This document shows positions 43,501 through 63,931 of a stretch of DNA of 64,000 bases, in pieces (the first letter of the stretch is position 1; every line of letters begins with the position of its first letter). The DNA comes from Branchiostoma floridae (taxonomy: Eukaryota; Chordata; Leptocardii; Amphioxiformes; Branchiostomatidae). The position numbers and the translations under genes are program-made. The notes under the pieces were generated by a model, which had not been told where the DNA came from, did no database searches, and worked only from the letters and a program-made list of their open reading frames with translations. The DNA is taken from contig NC_049990.1 in NCBI RefSeq assembly GCF_000003815.2, positions 11,394,985 to 11,458,984 of the forward strand. The letters are read 5' to 3'.

Positions 43501-46500
43501 AGAGTGCACAGCTGCCTGAAGAAAAGTCAGATAAAGCTCTGTGATTTTTGTAGAAATAGGGTATCATTAGAAATTAGTCTGTCAGATGGCTCACACTTGA
43601 AGACTGTGACCTGGGGCTGTCTCTAGGACCCGTCCCTCCGTCCTAGGACAGAAGTTTGCTGGTTGGGAGAGACAAAAATTTCATCCCATCCATCCCCAAA
43701 AATCTGAACATCAGTACATAAAATTTATGAAAATGTGTTTTCAAAAACTAAGAATGACAAATTTTACAGGAAAATCAACAATCTTGTGTTTTATGGTTGC
43801 CAGACAATCTGCTCTCCTGGGTAACGGGCTCATGGTTAGATGCTTTGGTGCCCCTTTTTCTCTATTTCAAAAAATCCTGGAGGTTATCAAAGTTGAAACC
43901 TGGGTTTACTCATCTTGTCCAAAGAAGTACATTATATACAAAGACAAATAGTAGTGACTAACCTTCTGATGCTTTAATATCCTCCTGAATGGCTTCATTG
44001 ATGACCTCATCGAAGTCATCAAACCTGTACGAGATGTCCTTTCTTGTACGCCGCGACGTGCGTCTCTCCGCGATTGTCTTGACGGGTTTCTCGTCATCGT
44101 AATAATGCCGATGACGGTGGTGGTGATGCTGCTTCTTCTTCTTCTTGTGCTGGTGGCGGGGTCTGCTGCGTTCTTCATCATCGTCACCTACCATCTCAGA
44201 CTCACGATCAGGCTGGAGAAAAGGAGTCTGTATGTGAGCTTTACAATATAGATATAGCTAGGTCACATGTGGCCAGAGTCTTCAACTGTGACCCATCTGA
44301 CAGTAATTTTCAAATACAACATGTATTCATTCATTCATTGTAAAACCTAATTTCTAGAAAAATGAGATTTATCTGACTTTTCTTTAGGTAGCTGTATACT
44401 CTACAGTTTCTCCATGATCTGCCAGGGGGGGGGGGGGGGGGGAATCTACTATCCCTGATTGCCGTGTTACCTTTACCAAGAAGGTTATATTTTGGGCATT
44501 ATTTGACTGAGTCTTCATGTATATCCCCCATCATCTCTACTCAAGACTGGTATGGATTCTCGAATCCAATTTTGCCTGCCTGTATAATAGGGAACAAGGT
44601 CATAGACAGAGAGACAACAGATATACACACTATCATGCATTGTAGTACAGTTATGCTAAGTTCTGATATACCGGTACATGTATCTAATTTTCAATGATCA
44701 CTGTCGCTTTCTTCAGGATCAATACTGACCAATCACTTTAAAACGTAAACTCGCGAGAGTTACAGACATGTGATCTTATCAACATGTGATTTTATGGAAA
44801 CATGACATGATCAGCAATTGGTCAAATGTGCCAGGATGTTTATAATAACCCTGTCTTTTTTAAGCGATGGCTGGAGTGCCCTGATGTATATGACCTCCTT
44901 TATAGTATTATACAGTACTGACCCTGAAGAAGGCAACAAAATTTTCAAACTTTGTCAAGTCATTAAGTCATACAGACTGAGTGTAAAACCCACCTCAGGA
45001 ATGACATTTTCCAGGCTGATCCCGACGTACGTCAATCTCTCCTTCCTTCGCTCTGCCCGTTGTTTCTTCTTGAGCTCCTGGTCCACTTCTGCTAAGGCTT
45101 CTCTCAGTTTACTCACCAGCTGCACCTGTAAGGGAGACATGTCATATCAAAAATGTTGAAGATTCCTTTCTTCGGTTTTCTACAACTTTTTTGTGCAATT
45201 TTAGTTCAACATATCCATAAATCATTTACAGCTTTCCATACAAAGACTTAAGATTCTTGGTTCAAATTCTTGGCAGGCCTACGTGTTGTGAAAGATACGT
45301 GTACTTTATACCTATTTCCTTACTTAACTTAGGTGAAAATGAGTACATGTATCTAGCTACATGAAGATAGAGATCACATGTTTGAGGAGAGCCACACCTC
45401 CAGCACATTTAAGAACCCACCATAGGTAGAACATGCATCCTTCCCAGTGTGAGTGGATACACATGTAACCGTACAGTATGGTCTCTGGGTTGACATCTTG
45501 AAAAGGTAATAGTCAACTGTTATGCCAATCCTTCCACAAATGTGGTAAATTTTAATAAACAAAATGTACTTACATGTTCACAGCTGGGACAGAACCAGTC
45601 TCCATCTGGGATCATCATCAGAGGGGGCCGCAAACATGCCGTGTGATAACCACTGTCACACTTATCACACAGGAGGATCTGGGGGTGAAATAATTATCAG
45701 AATTATCATACAGATGAATATGTCATACAATGTACAATGACATGAACAAATTTGATTATCACTGGGCACACTTATCAAACTTCATAGAGTAGTATATGGG
45801 GCAAGAGCCATAGTCAGTATCATATCATGTACATACATGTACATGGAAGACTTTCCACCCAGTCTTGAAGAATGTTGTCCGTACTACTTTAAGTACCCAT
45901 GTCATAGACCCCAGGAGTTAATGGTAAATACTGTGATTTCCTATTCCTAACTTGAACATGAGTAACTATGAGAAGTACTATTCCAACATTTTTGTAACTA
46001 TGAGAAGTACTATTCCAACATTTTTGTAACTATGAGAAGTACTATTCCAACATTTTTGCAGCAGTTTTATGTTCTCGCAGTTTTTGTAGCAACCACTTCA
46101 TGTTGGTCTTAAGACCATGGGTGTTCCCATTATATACAGTATGTGACTATAGCACTGTCACAAACTCAAAACCAATGCAAACGCTACTTTTTGTCTGCAA
46201 AATCAAATCACCACAAACTTAACAACAGCATTGAAAGTAAGCCACATACCCATTCAGGATGATTGTACATGCCACATTTACTGCAGGGGGAGTCATCTTC
46301 AGTAGGGTATTCACTCTCCTCCTCCTCCTCCTCCTCCTCTGAACTATCTTCTTCTTCATCCCCTGATGACTCTTCACTCGTGCTGTCCTTCCTACGACGA
46401 CCCCTCCTCTTGCCACGCCCCTTCTTCTCTCTGGTCTTCTTCTTGACCGGTTCTGGGGAGGGGGGTAGGGATGGCTCCGATGGCTCTTTTGGGTAGGTCA

Positions 46501-49500
46501 CAGGTTTCTTCTGCAAGTGGTGTACAGCAACATTTTATTTCATTGAGACCATGTAGTGATGTAGTGATGTACTTAGTCCACTACGGACATACATGTACAG
46601 ATGTCAAATATTGGTAATCACTCTATAACTGTCAAAATGCCTATGTACATGTTGAGAGAATGGTTCATACATGAAGAATAAAAAATAGTTTAGACAGCTT
46701 ATAGACGTCGAGGTACTATGAAACACAATCCAAGCTAATCCAAGCAACTAGATAGATTCATAAGTGGTCAGAAGTTTTAAATAGCATCCACTATCTTTCA
46801 TCAATATTTGAAAAGAATGTGATGTCCAACGGGTCTTTAATCCAAGCTATTAATTCATATGAAGACAATTGTTAGACATTTCATATAAATATTTTATGAG
46901 GTCAAGACAAAAGATACCCTGAGCACTAACCTTAACTTCAGGTGTGTAGACTTGAGTCACAGCTTTCCTGGCCCTGGTACTTCTCCTGATGGGGGCACTG
47001 ACTGCCTCCTTACTGCTCTCTGAGTCTTTACTCACACTTCTACTGTCATCCAGATCTTCACCCTCCTCTTCCTTCCCTTCCACATCCTCATCTTTCTCCT
47101 TCACTTGTTTCTTGAAAGTTTCTTTAAGACTCCTCCTACCCCTTCTTCCTCTTTTCCTGCCCCTCTGTGGTTTTGTGGTTTCTTCAGAAGTTTCTAGGGT
47201 AACTTTTTCAGTGGTCTCTTCCTTCTGGTCGTCTTCTGTGTCTTTTTCAGGGTGGTCGCTCTTCTCTTCAGTGCTCTCAGTTTTCTTGTCTGATTCTTTG
47301 CTCTCCTTAACAGTGTCCTCAGTAGTAATGTCAGGTTCTTTGCTCTCGTTCCCCGGTTTATCCTTATTTGTACAAGAATCCACATTCTTGTTCCCAGGGT
47401 CCTCTTCTTCTTTTTCGTCAGATTTCTCACTCTCCTTCCCAGGTTTTGGACTCCTTTCACCATATTTGGCTACACCCTCCTCAGCTGCCTTAGGTTCTTT
47501 ACTCTTTTTCCCAGTGCTCTCACTCTGAGATGTAGTGTTTGCTCCAGAATTTTTGGCTTTTTCTCCTTCTTCTTCTTTTTCCTCCTTTTCTTTTTCTTTG
47601 ACCTTGCTCTGTTCAGGTTCAATCGTTGACCTTGACTCAGTTTTTTTACTCTCATGTCTGTCCTGAGTGTCATCTGAGACACGATTGGTGGAGACCTGCT
47701 CCCTCTCACTAGTAGTCTTCATCTCCTTCCCGGAATCAGGAATCTTGTTCCCAGTGTCATCACCTTCTGACCTTTGACCCTCCTTGTCATTGGCTGTCCT
47801 CCCTCCTGCTGAATCAGTATTGCTGCTTGAATTGTTTAAAGTGTTCTTGGACAGTATTTCTCTTACTTTATTCTTAGCTTCTGCAAGGAAAGAAATATAT
47901 ACTTTGATATCAAGTTATTGAGTCATCATCACCAACTGAAAAAGAATACATATACAGTAACCTTATAATGGCAAATATATGAAAATATTTTGTAAAACAA
48001 TTTTTACACGTAACAAATAATGTTATTCAACTCAAGAGATAATATTTGCAAACAAATTCATAATGCCCAATAAACTACTGCTCTGTTTATTCTTGTTCAA
48101 ACCTTTAATATACATGGCAACCAGCCCCTCCAGCTGTCCTAACACTTGCTACATAATGTAATAGTCTAAGAACACCACAGTGTATATCTATTTGGAATGG
48201 GAAAAGATGAAGCAGAAACAGAGTAAAAACAATGTTTCCCTTCTGTGATACAGTGAAGGTAAATATAATAAAATGTAGTAATGGTACCTTCAACTGCTGC
48301 TGCTGTTTCTCTACTTTCAGGACCTTTGTTGTCTTCTTTGGCTGTACCGCCACCTTCTGTAGGGTTCCTTCTTTCCTTCCCTTCATCCTGACTACCCATG
48401 TTTCCTGGTACACTGTCCATGCTGCTGCCCTCCCCCATACAATAGTGTAACCTTCCGTTCGCAAAAGTCTGCAGTCCTACGGTAGGGTCCATGGTCGCGC
48501 TTACGACACACGGCGGTTCCGTGATAGCGTCTCTTTCACACTTGATGGGAACGTCGCGCAAGATGTTCTCGATAGAGTGGATTCCCTTGTGCACGTGGCT
48601 AACCGGTTTTGACGGAGGCGATTCCTGTTGTTTGCTGCCACCTTTGCTCGTTTCCCCTTTCTCCTCTTTGGCCTCTGGTTGGTTGGAAGATGTTGCGCTA
48701 TTGGCACTCGTTTCCGCACCTACTTCGTTCTTCACGATAACACTCTCTTTTTTCGTTGAGTCATCCTCGTTTTGAGGCAAAGAATCATTTTCTTTTGGGG
48801 AGGATTTTACAGGTTCTTCCTTCACGACAGGTTCTGGGGTGATTTCTCTTTTCACGATGACACTAACATGTTGGGAAGTGATGGGCTTTTCTGTGTCCTC
48901 CTTACTACTTGGCTTGTCGTCTGAGGCAGTTTTCTTCAAGTCTTCTTTGCTTTCCTTTGTTTGACTCTCCTTTTTCGTCTTGTCGTCTGTTTTTGTGTCT
49001 TCTTTATCCTCCTGTATTTGGTTCTCCTTTCCTGGTTTGGCATCTGTTTGGGGCTGCTCCTTGTTTTCTTTATCCTCATCTGCAAAAACAGATTCAACAT
49101 CGCATTAGATTTATTTTTCCTTTCTACAAAACAAAGCCAATAGAAGGGAAAACTTGAGCACACTGCTCAAAAACCAAATGGACATGTTTAGTTAATTCCA
49201 TGGAGCTATCTCAAATCTAACTGTGAGCAATTCTCAGCTATAATTTATAAACACATTTGGAGGCAGAAAGTAAATTTTTCTGACAAACATTGATGATAAT
49301 TGACCCACACCACAAGAACTCCCAAACTTCAACAAATCTCCATTATTTATGACCATATCCAACATTCAAGCATGCTTGTCAAAACCTTGTTAACAAGACC
49401 CTATACAGAACATTAGGTTACTACAAATATAGAAACTTTTGCAGTGGTTTTATTTTTGCGGAATTCCCAATGCTTCAGAAACTTCTCCCTCATATGACTA

Positions 49501-52500
49501 CTGTACCACAGATGAGACAGAACTGTTTCAGCTGCAAATTTAAAACACCGCAAAAAGTCCTTTTCCTTCCCACCACAATATAAAACCACTGCAAAAGTAA
49601 ACAAATTTACAGTATTTCTTTCAAGTGCAGCCTAACCTTTATCCAAGCATTACAGCAAATATCTGCTTTTACACAGTAACGATGATGATGATGTCCCCAG
49701 ATTGCCCTATGGATAACTCACCATACTGACCATTGGTACATTTGTCCTTAATCTTACCGGCCAGACTGGCCTGGTCAGCGGACGACGACTTATCGTCTTC
49801 CTCCTCATTCTCAGGAGTGTCCTTGCCTCCCCCCTCCAGCTCCGCAATGAGACCTTCCAACTCATCACGAGTTCTGAAATGGTGGGAAAATGCAACATGA
49901 ACTTTTGTGATATCATTGGTACATCTGTGGCCATGTTGGTGTCTTACTTGGATTTCAGTTGATCAAAGATGAAACATTTTGAACATATTAAGGTCTTTTA
50001 AAAGACCTTAATAAGTAAGACACCAACATGGCCACAGATGTACCAATAATAAAACTGTGTTGATGAAGGTTAGACATCCAGGTAATATGATACGTCAAAA
50101 AGGAGTTATTCAAGCAACTAGATGTGATTTTGGAAACGGTCAGATTCAAATTTAGATAGCATCTATTATCTTTCCCACTATCCAGTGGATGCAATCTGAG
50201 ACGTCTGACCGTTTCCAAAATCATATCCAGTTGCTTGAGTAACTACTTTTTGTCAATTCTAAAACATGCTGATACAACGCATACATTGTACATACTAAGA
50301 ATACCTCAGAAACAAAAAACTGCCCCCCTCCCCCATAACAGATATGACACTCCATTTTCACCAGGTGAACAGTCCAGGTGTGCTTTTCTCACCTGCAGAC
50401 CACCTGCCAGGTGGAGTTGTACTGGTCGTCAGGCTCCTCTCGGTACAGGTGCAAGTTTGTGTCGGCATCCTGTCAAACAACAAGGTCACACAAATGCAAG
50501 GTCAACTAGTATACATAAGATATAGTATCCCTTAACTTTCTCCAAACCTGGCATGGGCAGCACTTCGGTCAAGAAGGTCGTCGTCGTCGTCGTATCCATT
50601 TTGAAGGTAAACAATCAAATAGGCAAAACTTGAAAGCTTATTTTATCTAAGTCTAATTTACCATATGGAAAACAATCTTATATAAATTAGACTATGTAGA
50701 CAATGAGAGTTTGAAATATTTAAAAAAAGACAAATTTCTATGCGATCTTCTACCACAAGTCTTATGTTCAAGTTTAAATTGTTCTACGAACCTGCATGTA
50801 CCAGTATAACATGCCGTTTTTGTCTCGGCCAAGCGGTTTCTCGCGCATTTCATCCGCTTCTTCCTTGTTCAACACCTCGGCACGGAACTTCAGGTTGTCG
50901 TCAAACTGGCGCTCGCACAGGTACTGTAGGTCAAAGGTCACAACATATCCAACATGTCACACTGTAATCGCAGTAGAGAAGTAACCATGAATTGAAAACC
51001 ATAAAATCAACAATACTGCAAATATTTCAAGATATGCAACTTGGTTCGTACCTTGAGAAGTTTGAGCTTGATGTTGGGATCCACCTCCTGGTACCCACCC
51101 TGCTCCATCTCCCATGCTGCAATCTGGGAGAACTGGCGGCACATCTGGGAATAAGGTATGATGTGGACAACATTTTAGACTTTGGTTCATGGCAAGTCAT
51201 CTATGGAAACAAAGGCAGAATTGATCTCATATTGAAAATAAAACCTATTTCTAGATGCAAATATGAATTTTCCACATCTATGATATCAATAACCAAGACT
51301 GCAAAGTAAAAGAAAGCTCAAGTCTTTAGATCAAAATTTGAATTTCTTTGAATTAATTACTTCGCTAGTAACACAAACTTTCTCCTACCTTAACGAGGTA
51401 CCTCTCCCACTTGTCCGAGGAAACGCTCTTCCCGATCTTCCGCATCAACTTGACCTGCATCAGGATCAAGTCTGGGTTCACTGAAACAGGAAGGGAATTG
51501 TTGCTACTTTTGTCTCCAGCCCTGAGGCATGGCCAAAAATCTCATCATCATCATCATCATCATCACCTAGCTGAAAACTATTTCATTTTGTGTTGAATGA
51601 TAGAAGTGCCCTACCAAGAAAGCTATTATGTATTACAGATTGTCTGATATTATCAATCTCAATGTAAATTTTTGGGTTGGGATATTTTCTTAGATGGTCT
51701 AACATTAAACATGACTGGTACACAAGAATCTAGTATGCTACTATTGTTAGGATCATTCTAAAAAGTTAGGAGTTCAATACACATAATAAAATCATCAAAA
51801 TATGTTCACCTGTTAAACAATCTCATTGAAAAGTAAATATCACTGAAATAGTTTTCCATAAAACACACAAAAATCGATTTGTGAAATAAGATTTACGTGA
51901 ATACGAAAGAGCATGAACATGAATGAACACATGCATTAGTGCACACACACAGAGTGTATTAATTATTCAAAATATTTATTGATTTTTACAATTGTAAACA
52001 AAGCCATGTGGCCATCTTATTATGTAAACAAACAATGCAGGATTACATTACAAATGAGGATACACAAAAAATGTGCATAAACCATAAAGAATTCAAATAG
52101 AAAATTGTAATGAAGCATTGCATACATAAAGGATATAATATTTTCTTAAGCATACACATATTCAGGTAGCAATATCATAAACAGATAGAGCATGGGAACT
52201 AAAAATGAGATAATTGCCCATGTTGATAATAATTTGACTGTTTTTGTTGCGAAAATGAAAGGATATCTACAAAGAGAAACTGCTTGTAGCCCAATGTAGA
52301 TACGTAGACTAAAACCCTAGACTGTATAGTGTGCATTTGTACCTGTGGGTGTGTTCACCTGTGTCCAGGTATCGTGTTACCTGCATGTGCTACTAGTCTA
52401 CCCACTCGCCCCCCTCCCCACAAACCTAATTTATACCCATTCACACCCAAAACGGACATCTATTCCACAATAGGAAGATTTTCTGTATAAACAGAGCACA

Positions 52501-52831
52501 GAATCTCCACAAAACAAACCCGCAAGATCCTCAACAAAGCGAGGAAACGCAAGAATTTACCGAAAATCTGGGTCATTATCATAATTATCCATTGTTTGGA
52601 TCATACGCCGCCCCCCTCCCACACGCCTTTTTTCGAACCCAACTTCTGCACGTTAAACTTGATGTAGAAGCATGATTTGGATGACTTACGCCTGGTGGTG
52701 TCTTCCAAGGCTCTCTGCAGCTCGGCATAGGACATGGGCGGCAGGCCCAGCGCCTCTCCGTAGCGGCGGAGGAAGCCACAAACCACCGCATAGTCGGGAT
52801 CCGTATCCACTCCTTTCTCCGGGCCCGACAT
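37986..52831 (-). CDS. RSF1: Remodeling and spacing factor 1, complete 17-exon gene (1423 aa)
   Basis: RSF1 is the histone-binding subunit that pairs with the ISWI ATPase SNF2H in the RSF chromatin-remodelling complex. I placed exons (high to low) at 52831-52690, 51480-51389, 51144-51052, 50923-50792, 50469-50393, 49873-49722, 49079-48288, 47880-46931, 46510-46250, 45678-45574, 45125-44994, 44212-43963, 43426-43204, 40573-40377, 39652-39520, 39009-38862 and 38378-37986. All junctions are GT-AG, and the phases sum to 4272 nt ending in TGA. Length is close to human RSF1 (about 1440). Domain order matches: N-terminal [22 protein letters not shown] and [11 protein letters not shown], a long acidic centre, a C4HC3 PHD finger, [10 protein letters not shown], and the terminus [15 protein letters not shown]. 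Exons 7 and 8 are poorly conserved and rest on frame and splice sites. No other gene in the window is linked to it. Confidence 0.93.
41798..42760 (+). pseudogene. NHL-repeat (TRIM2/3/71-like) gene copy inside an RSF1 intron
   Basis: NHL repeats form a beta-propeller at the C-terminus of TRIM2/TRIM3/TRIM71-type proteins. Here the plus strand encodes [20 protein letters not shown] (41798 on), then [13 protein letters not shown] in a different frame. An open frame follows from the ATG at 42047 to a stop at 42760, with repeats such as [26 protein letters not shown] and [13 protein letters not shown]. Damage signs are the frameshift near 41875, a missing propeller strand, a duplicated NLWVVG, and a charged insert ([12 protein letters not shown]). 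There is no RING, B-box or filamin part. It lies between RSF1 exons 14 and 13 on the opposite strand. It could be a retrocopy or a fragment of the lancelet TRIM-NHL expansion. Expression of the 238-residue frame cannot be excluded. Confidence 0.7.
43204..45125 (-). CDS. RSF1: RSF1 exons 11-13
   Basis: Exon 11 (45125-44994) gives a predicted helix [24 protein letters not shown], written here as [10 protein letters not shown] then [14 protein letters not shown], followed by [14 protein letters not shown]. Exon 12 (44212-43963) has a His/Lys-rich insert ([19 protein letters not shown]) and then [16 protein letters not shown]. Exon 13 (43426-43204) contains two copies of [17 protein letters not shown] in tandem; vertebrate RSF1 has two GKDIST copies at the same place. 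These parts are among the best conserved in the protein. Confidence 0.9.
44425..44442. repeat. Poly-G tract of 18 bases
   Basis: An uninterrupted run of G in the RSF1 intron upstream of exon 12 (C on the transcribed strand). It could form a quadruplex; its length may be unreliable because of sequencing. Confidence 0.7.
45250..45562 (+). mobile_element. SINE-like repeat, RSF1 intron
   Basis: This segment has a B-box-like GGTTCAAATTC near its left end. It shares blocks with 58640-58970: GACATCTTGAAAAG, TGTTATG.CAATCCTTC and TGTGGTAAAT followed by AATAAAC. The copies lie in the same orientation. A tRNA-derived SINE is the likely source. Confidence 0.5.
45574..46510 (-). CDS. RSF1: RSF1 exons 9-10, PHD finger
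   Basis: Exon 9 (46510-46250) carries a Glu tract and then [12 protein letters not shown]. Exon 10 (45678-45574) continues [15 protein letters not shown] and ends WFCPSCEH. Together they make a C4HC3 PHD zinc finger with all eight ligands in place, nearly identical to vertebrate RSF1. PHD fingers of this class read histone H3 tails. The intron falls inside the finger, after PEW. Confidence 0.95.
45963..46058. repeat. 32-bp minisatellite, three copies
   Basis: Three perfect tandem copies of a unit beginning TAACTATGAGAAGTACTATT (45963-45994, 45995-46026, 46027-46058), within the RSF1 intron between exons 9 and 10. Confidence 0.85.
46931..49873 (-). CDS. RSF1: RSF1 exons 6-8, acidic low-complexity centre
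   Basis: Exon 6 (49873-49722) completes the conserved block with [13 protein letters not shown]. Exons 7 (792 nt) and 8 (950 nt) are rich in Lys, Glu, Ser and Thr, with repeated KEE and ESKE tracts and basic stretches ([19 protein letters not shown]) near the end. Human RSF1 has a similar long charged centre. One block in exon 7, [16 protein letters not shown], is less charged than its surroundings and could be a short functional motif. Exon calls rest on open frame, phase and GT-AG sites. Confidence 0.8.
49915..50047. repeat. Perfect 35-bp inverted repeat with a palindrome
   Basis: Arms at 49915-49949 and 50013-50047 are perfect complements (ATTGGTACATCTGTGGCCAT and onward). Between them a 28-bp perfect palindrome centred at 49999/50000 contains AAGGTCTTTTAAAAGACCTT. 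It lies in RSF1 intron 5, about 40 bp upstream of the exon 6 acceptor in transcript order. It is probably a young MITE or its remnant. Confidence 0.75.
50090..50256. mobile_element. MITE with long inverted ends (CAAGCAACT...GGAAACGGTCAG)
   Basis: The arms run from AGTTATTCAAGCAACT through GATTTTGGAAACGGTCAGA and back as its complement near 50197-50250, spanning about 165 bp. Related fragments lie at 46737-46810 (CCAAGCAACTAGAT...ATAGCATCCACTATC) and 53668-53737 (ACTCAAGCAACTGGATATGA). No coding sequence. Confidence 0.65.
50393..52831 (-). CDS. RSF1: RSF1 exons 1-5, DDT/WHIM-type N-terminal region
   Basis: Exon 1 starts at an ATG ([17 protein letters not shown]) and ends at a perfect GTAAGT donor. 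Exon 2 gives [20 protein letters not shown], exon 3 [14 protein letters not shown], exon 4 [14 protein letters not shown] and [13 protein letters not shown], and exon 5 [18 protein letters not shown]. These match human RSF1 residue blocks in order. This region in the family holds the DDT/WHIM-like fold used for ISWI and nucleosome-linker contact. The GACGACGAC run near 50580 lies in intron 4 and is not needed for the frame. Confidence 0.9.
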
Positions 52832-55774
52832 GTTTGTATATTGAAGCGGCTTTCCCGATTACCCGAATACTGTCGCTATCGATCGGAAAGTTAGCTGGAC
52901 GGACAATGCAAAATCACGAAATGTTGAAACAAAAATATCAACTATAAAAAAAACTATTTCATGCTCTCTTCAGCTCATTTTCTGACAGATATTAAATGAG
53001 AGAGGGCTTGCAAAACAAAGAAAGTTAAGAAGATTAGAAAAACCGCCGCGGGGTAATGAAGTAAGTCAGCCGCGACATCTAGCGGAAATCTTTGAAACTG
53101 CAAGTAGTGCTGCAGAATTACTGGTGGACATCTGGAGTGCGGTTTTGTGTTTATAATATCAGTGCTCAGTTACTTTTGCATGTTATTCTTGGCAGCGTGA
53201 TTAGTCTGCGGTGGCTCTCCGAGGATACCGTCTTCTTCTTCTTCATTGTTGCCCCCAACTAAACGGCTTCAGGGGCAAAGGGGGCCCAACTTGTGAGGGA
53301 TGATGATACAACTTCGCCAGAATGGCAAAGAGCGTTCCACTAGCACTGCATGAGTAAATGAGCAGCTGTAACTTGTCCCGGTGCGGATGTTGACAGGTTG
53401 CAACCTGACCAAACATATTGTCTGTTTGGATGTTTATTTGAATTTAATACGTATGGTCATAGGTATAGCACATTCTTTTAATAACGTGTCGTAAAACTAA
53501 AACACATCACGTGATCTTTATTATACTTTATTATGGATAGCTACTGGCAACATTACGACAATACGATGATAATGAAATTATGCAATACACGCATCTACAT
53601 AAACGTTCAATATCTTAATTCTGCCCTGTATCTATATGTATGTGCGATACTAACCGCTTAACTTGATAGACATCCAGGTAATAAGATACTCCAAAATAGA
53701 GGTTACTCAAGCAACTGGATATGATTTTGGAACCGAGTAATGATTGTCAAGAAAGCAGCGCCCACTTAGCGAGAAATCTGAACATTGCAGTTAACAGGTC
53801 CTGGAGTTCTTCTGTATGGTCCTGTATTGTCAGACGGATTGACATACGGTGTTACAGCGCACGTGGCCACCTCTTCACATCCCGGCAAGACAGTGATTTA
53901 TTGACATGACATAATTTACTATCTTTAGGCGGGCAAGTCTTGAGTTCAGAATCCCACCGGAAAATAAAAAAGACATGAGATATCTGTGTCCCAAATAGTT
54001 GTTGGCGGTCCAACTAGACTCAAAACAGATCAAGCGTTTTATTGAAATCTTCAGCTGTCAATCAAAGGTATTCAGAGTCACGGCTCTGTCTGGGGTGTGC
54101 ATGACTGATCGCACGTAGGCATGGCAAAGTTCAGGATGAGGAAATTAGAAATCGGTACGATTTACTATTACTCCTTACGTAATAGTAACCGGTCACCAGG
54201 AGGTCTGTCAGAAACAAAGTACCAAAGTGATCATTATCATTTCTCTCTATTCAGACGTCCTGGGCAGATCTCCATTGGATCATGATTAAGAGTGGGTTTG
54301 AGGAAACTTACCTACGAACAATTTTGTACAAAAGTAAAGTACCTGAAGTGCAGGTACAGAATCGCAATCATATTAGATTGTGTGTGATTAATCGGATGAT
54401 TGTCTGAAAACGAATGTGAACGCATTTTTAGTTCAATCGGATCGCAAAGTTCTGATCCGGTTTAATCCGCTTGTTCTTTTTGAGTGTGAACGACTGAGTC
54501 AATGAACTTGTATCAATGTATCACACCTTGACATGCCGATTTGCCAGTTGATATACGATGAAATGCATGGCTTCGGGATTCCAGTCCAACTTCCGGCGTA
54601 TATGAATGCACGAATTCAAAGCTTTTTAACTATCATCATCACTTGTTGAGACAAGCCTAGATCTAGAATAGGAGTTGCAGTGAAAAATTCCAAAAATATA
54701 CACACGATGATTCAACTTTTCAAAACAAAAGAAGGAAGCATGATTATACGAAAAGTTTGCAGTTGCGTAAATGTCGTCCGAATTTTTCACGTTTCGTTTG
54801 CAATTATCTTTGAATATTTGTTTTGCAACTAGGTTAATTACATTCTACATCAACTTCACCCATTATTGATATCATAAAATAATGTGCTGGTCTTGAGGTC
54901 CTAGAAATATAACTCAAAACTTAATGGGAAACTTCAGAAGGATCATATTCCATCTTGTCATCACTTGTTTCCGGAGAAAACGTCCAGAGGTCACACCTTG
55001 TCTTCTGGGTGTACTTGTATACTTGGTACAGTGCCTAGGTTTGCGTTCCGCAACGTAAAGCATGTCAAATGTAAGTGTATATCATACTTAGGGGACGGTT
55101 CAACAGTTAGAGTGCGCCATGTAGAGAAGGAAATTACCCTGGACGCAAACCACGTAGAAACGTACGGTGTAACCGCGTAATAAGTTAGAAAATGTTTAAT
55201 TTGCACAAGGAGGTTATATAGAGATTTGGGCAATATCGTAATGTTTATACGTTGTGCCAGTTTAATTTTCTTCCTGTATGATTGTTCATGATCCTTTTGC
55301 GAGCAACTCTATACTTTTTGTCTCCATTATCCATATTAAGAAATGAAAATAGCAATTGTATTTACTTTACGTTTGAAAAACTAACGAAACTGTCAGACTT
55401 CTTATCACTGATCATTATAGCAACATTTGCTGTAAAAATAATAAATCACATTTGTGGACGTTCGGATAATTACTTAGACTGAGGTCGCCAAACTTATTTT
55501 TCTATGTCAAGATATTTTTTTCTGATAACTTGAAATGATAAACAGTCCGAGATGAAAACAGCTACTGTATGTTCTGGAGATGTTTCCTTCTATTCTACAG
55601 TCCCATATATATAAATAATGGCTGACCCCTAGTTTCAGTTCTCTAGTGGCAACGTTATCTCAGTACGGTCCGGTGACAACCCAAATGTGTTTTCCCTTAG
55701 CGAGACCCAGCGTACTATCTAAAGCACGTAGTCTAGGGACCCCACACGCCACAAATCACCTCACACCGACCAGA
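52832..55774. other. Intergenic between RSF1 and the receptor gene
   Basis: The RSF1 promoter should lie just right of 52831; the first 250 bp are moderately GC-rich (GCCGCGGGG at about 53045), without a TATA box. A possible short repeat occupies 53225-53410 and a MITE fragment 53668-53737. The rest is AT-rich, with no gene that I can support. Confidence 0.4.
55606..55617 (+). promoter_or_regulatory. Candidate TATA box of the ANF-receptor gene
   Basis: TATATATAAATA lies 158 bp upstream of the chosen start codon, and a TTCAGTTCTC initiator-like block follows about 27 bp later near 55634. Spacing fits a TATA promoter, but AT-rich surroundings make chance matches possible. Confidence 0.35.
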
Positions 55775-63815
<8,041 letters not shown>

Positions 63816-63845
63816 GTTAGCAAGTGCTTACAGGTTCTCCAGAAT

Positions 63846-63846
<1 letters not shown>

Positions 63847-63908
<62 letters not shown>

Positions 63909-63931
63909 ATGTGTTGTGTGTGTGTGTGTGT
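63847..63931. repeat. (GT)n microsatellite
   Basis: About 60 bp of pure GT repeat followed by an interrupted GT tract, in the last receptor intron of the window. Confidence 0.9.

Noticed and set aside
46989-47528. 179-codon Ser/Leu-rich plus-strand frame
   Set aside because: It is the antisense of the Lys/Glu-rich RSF1 exon 8.
50521-50600. Possible extra RSF1 exon with a GACGAC run
   Set aside because: The conserved protein runs straight from exon 4 (YWYMQ) to exon 5 (DADTNLHLY), and the phases close without it.
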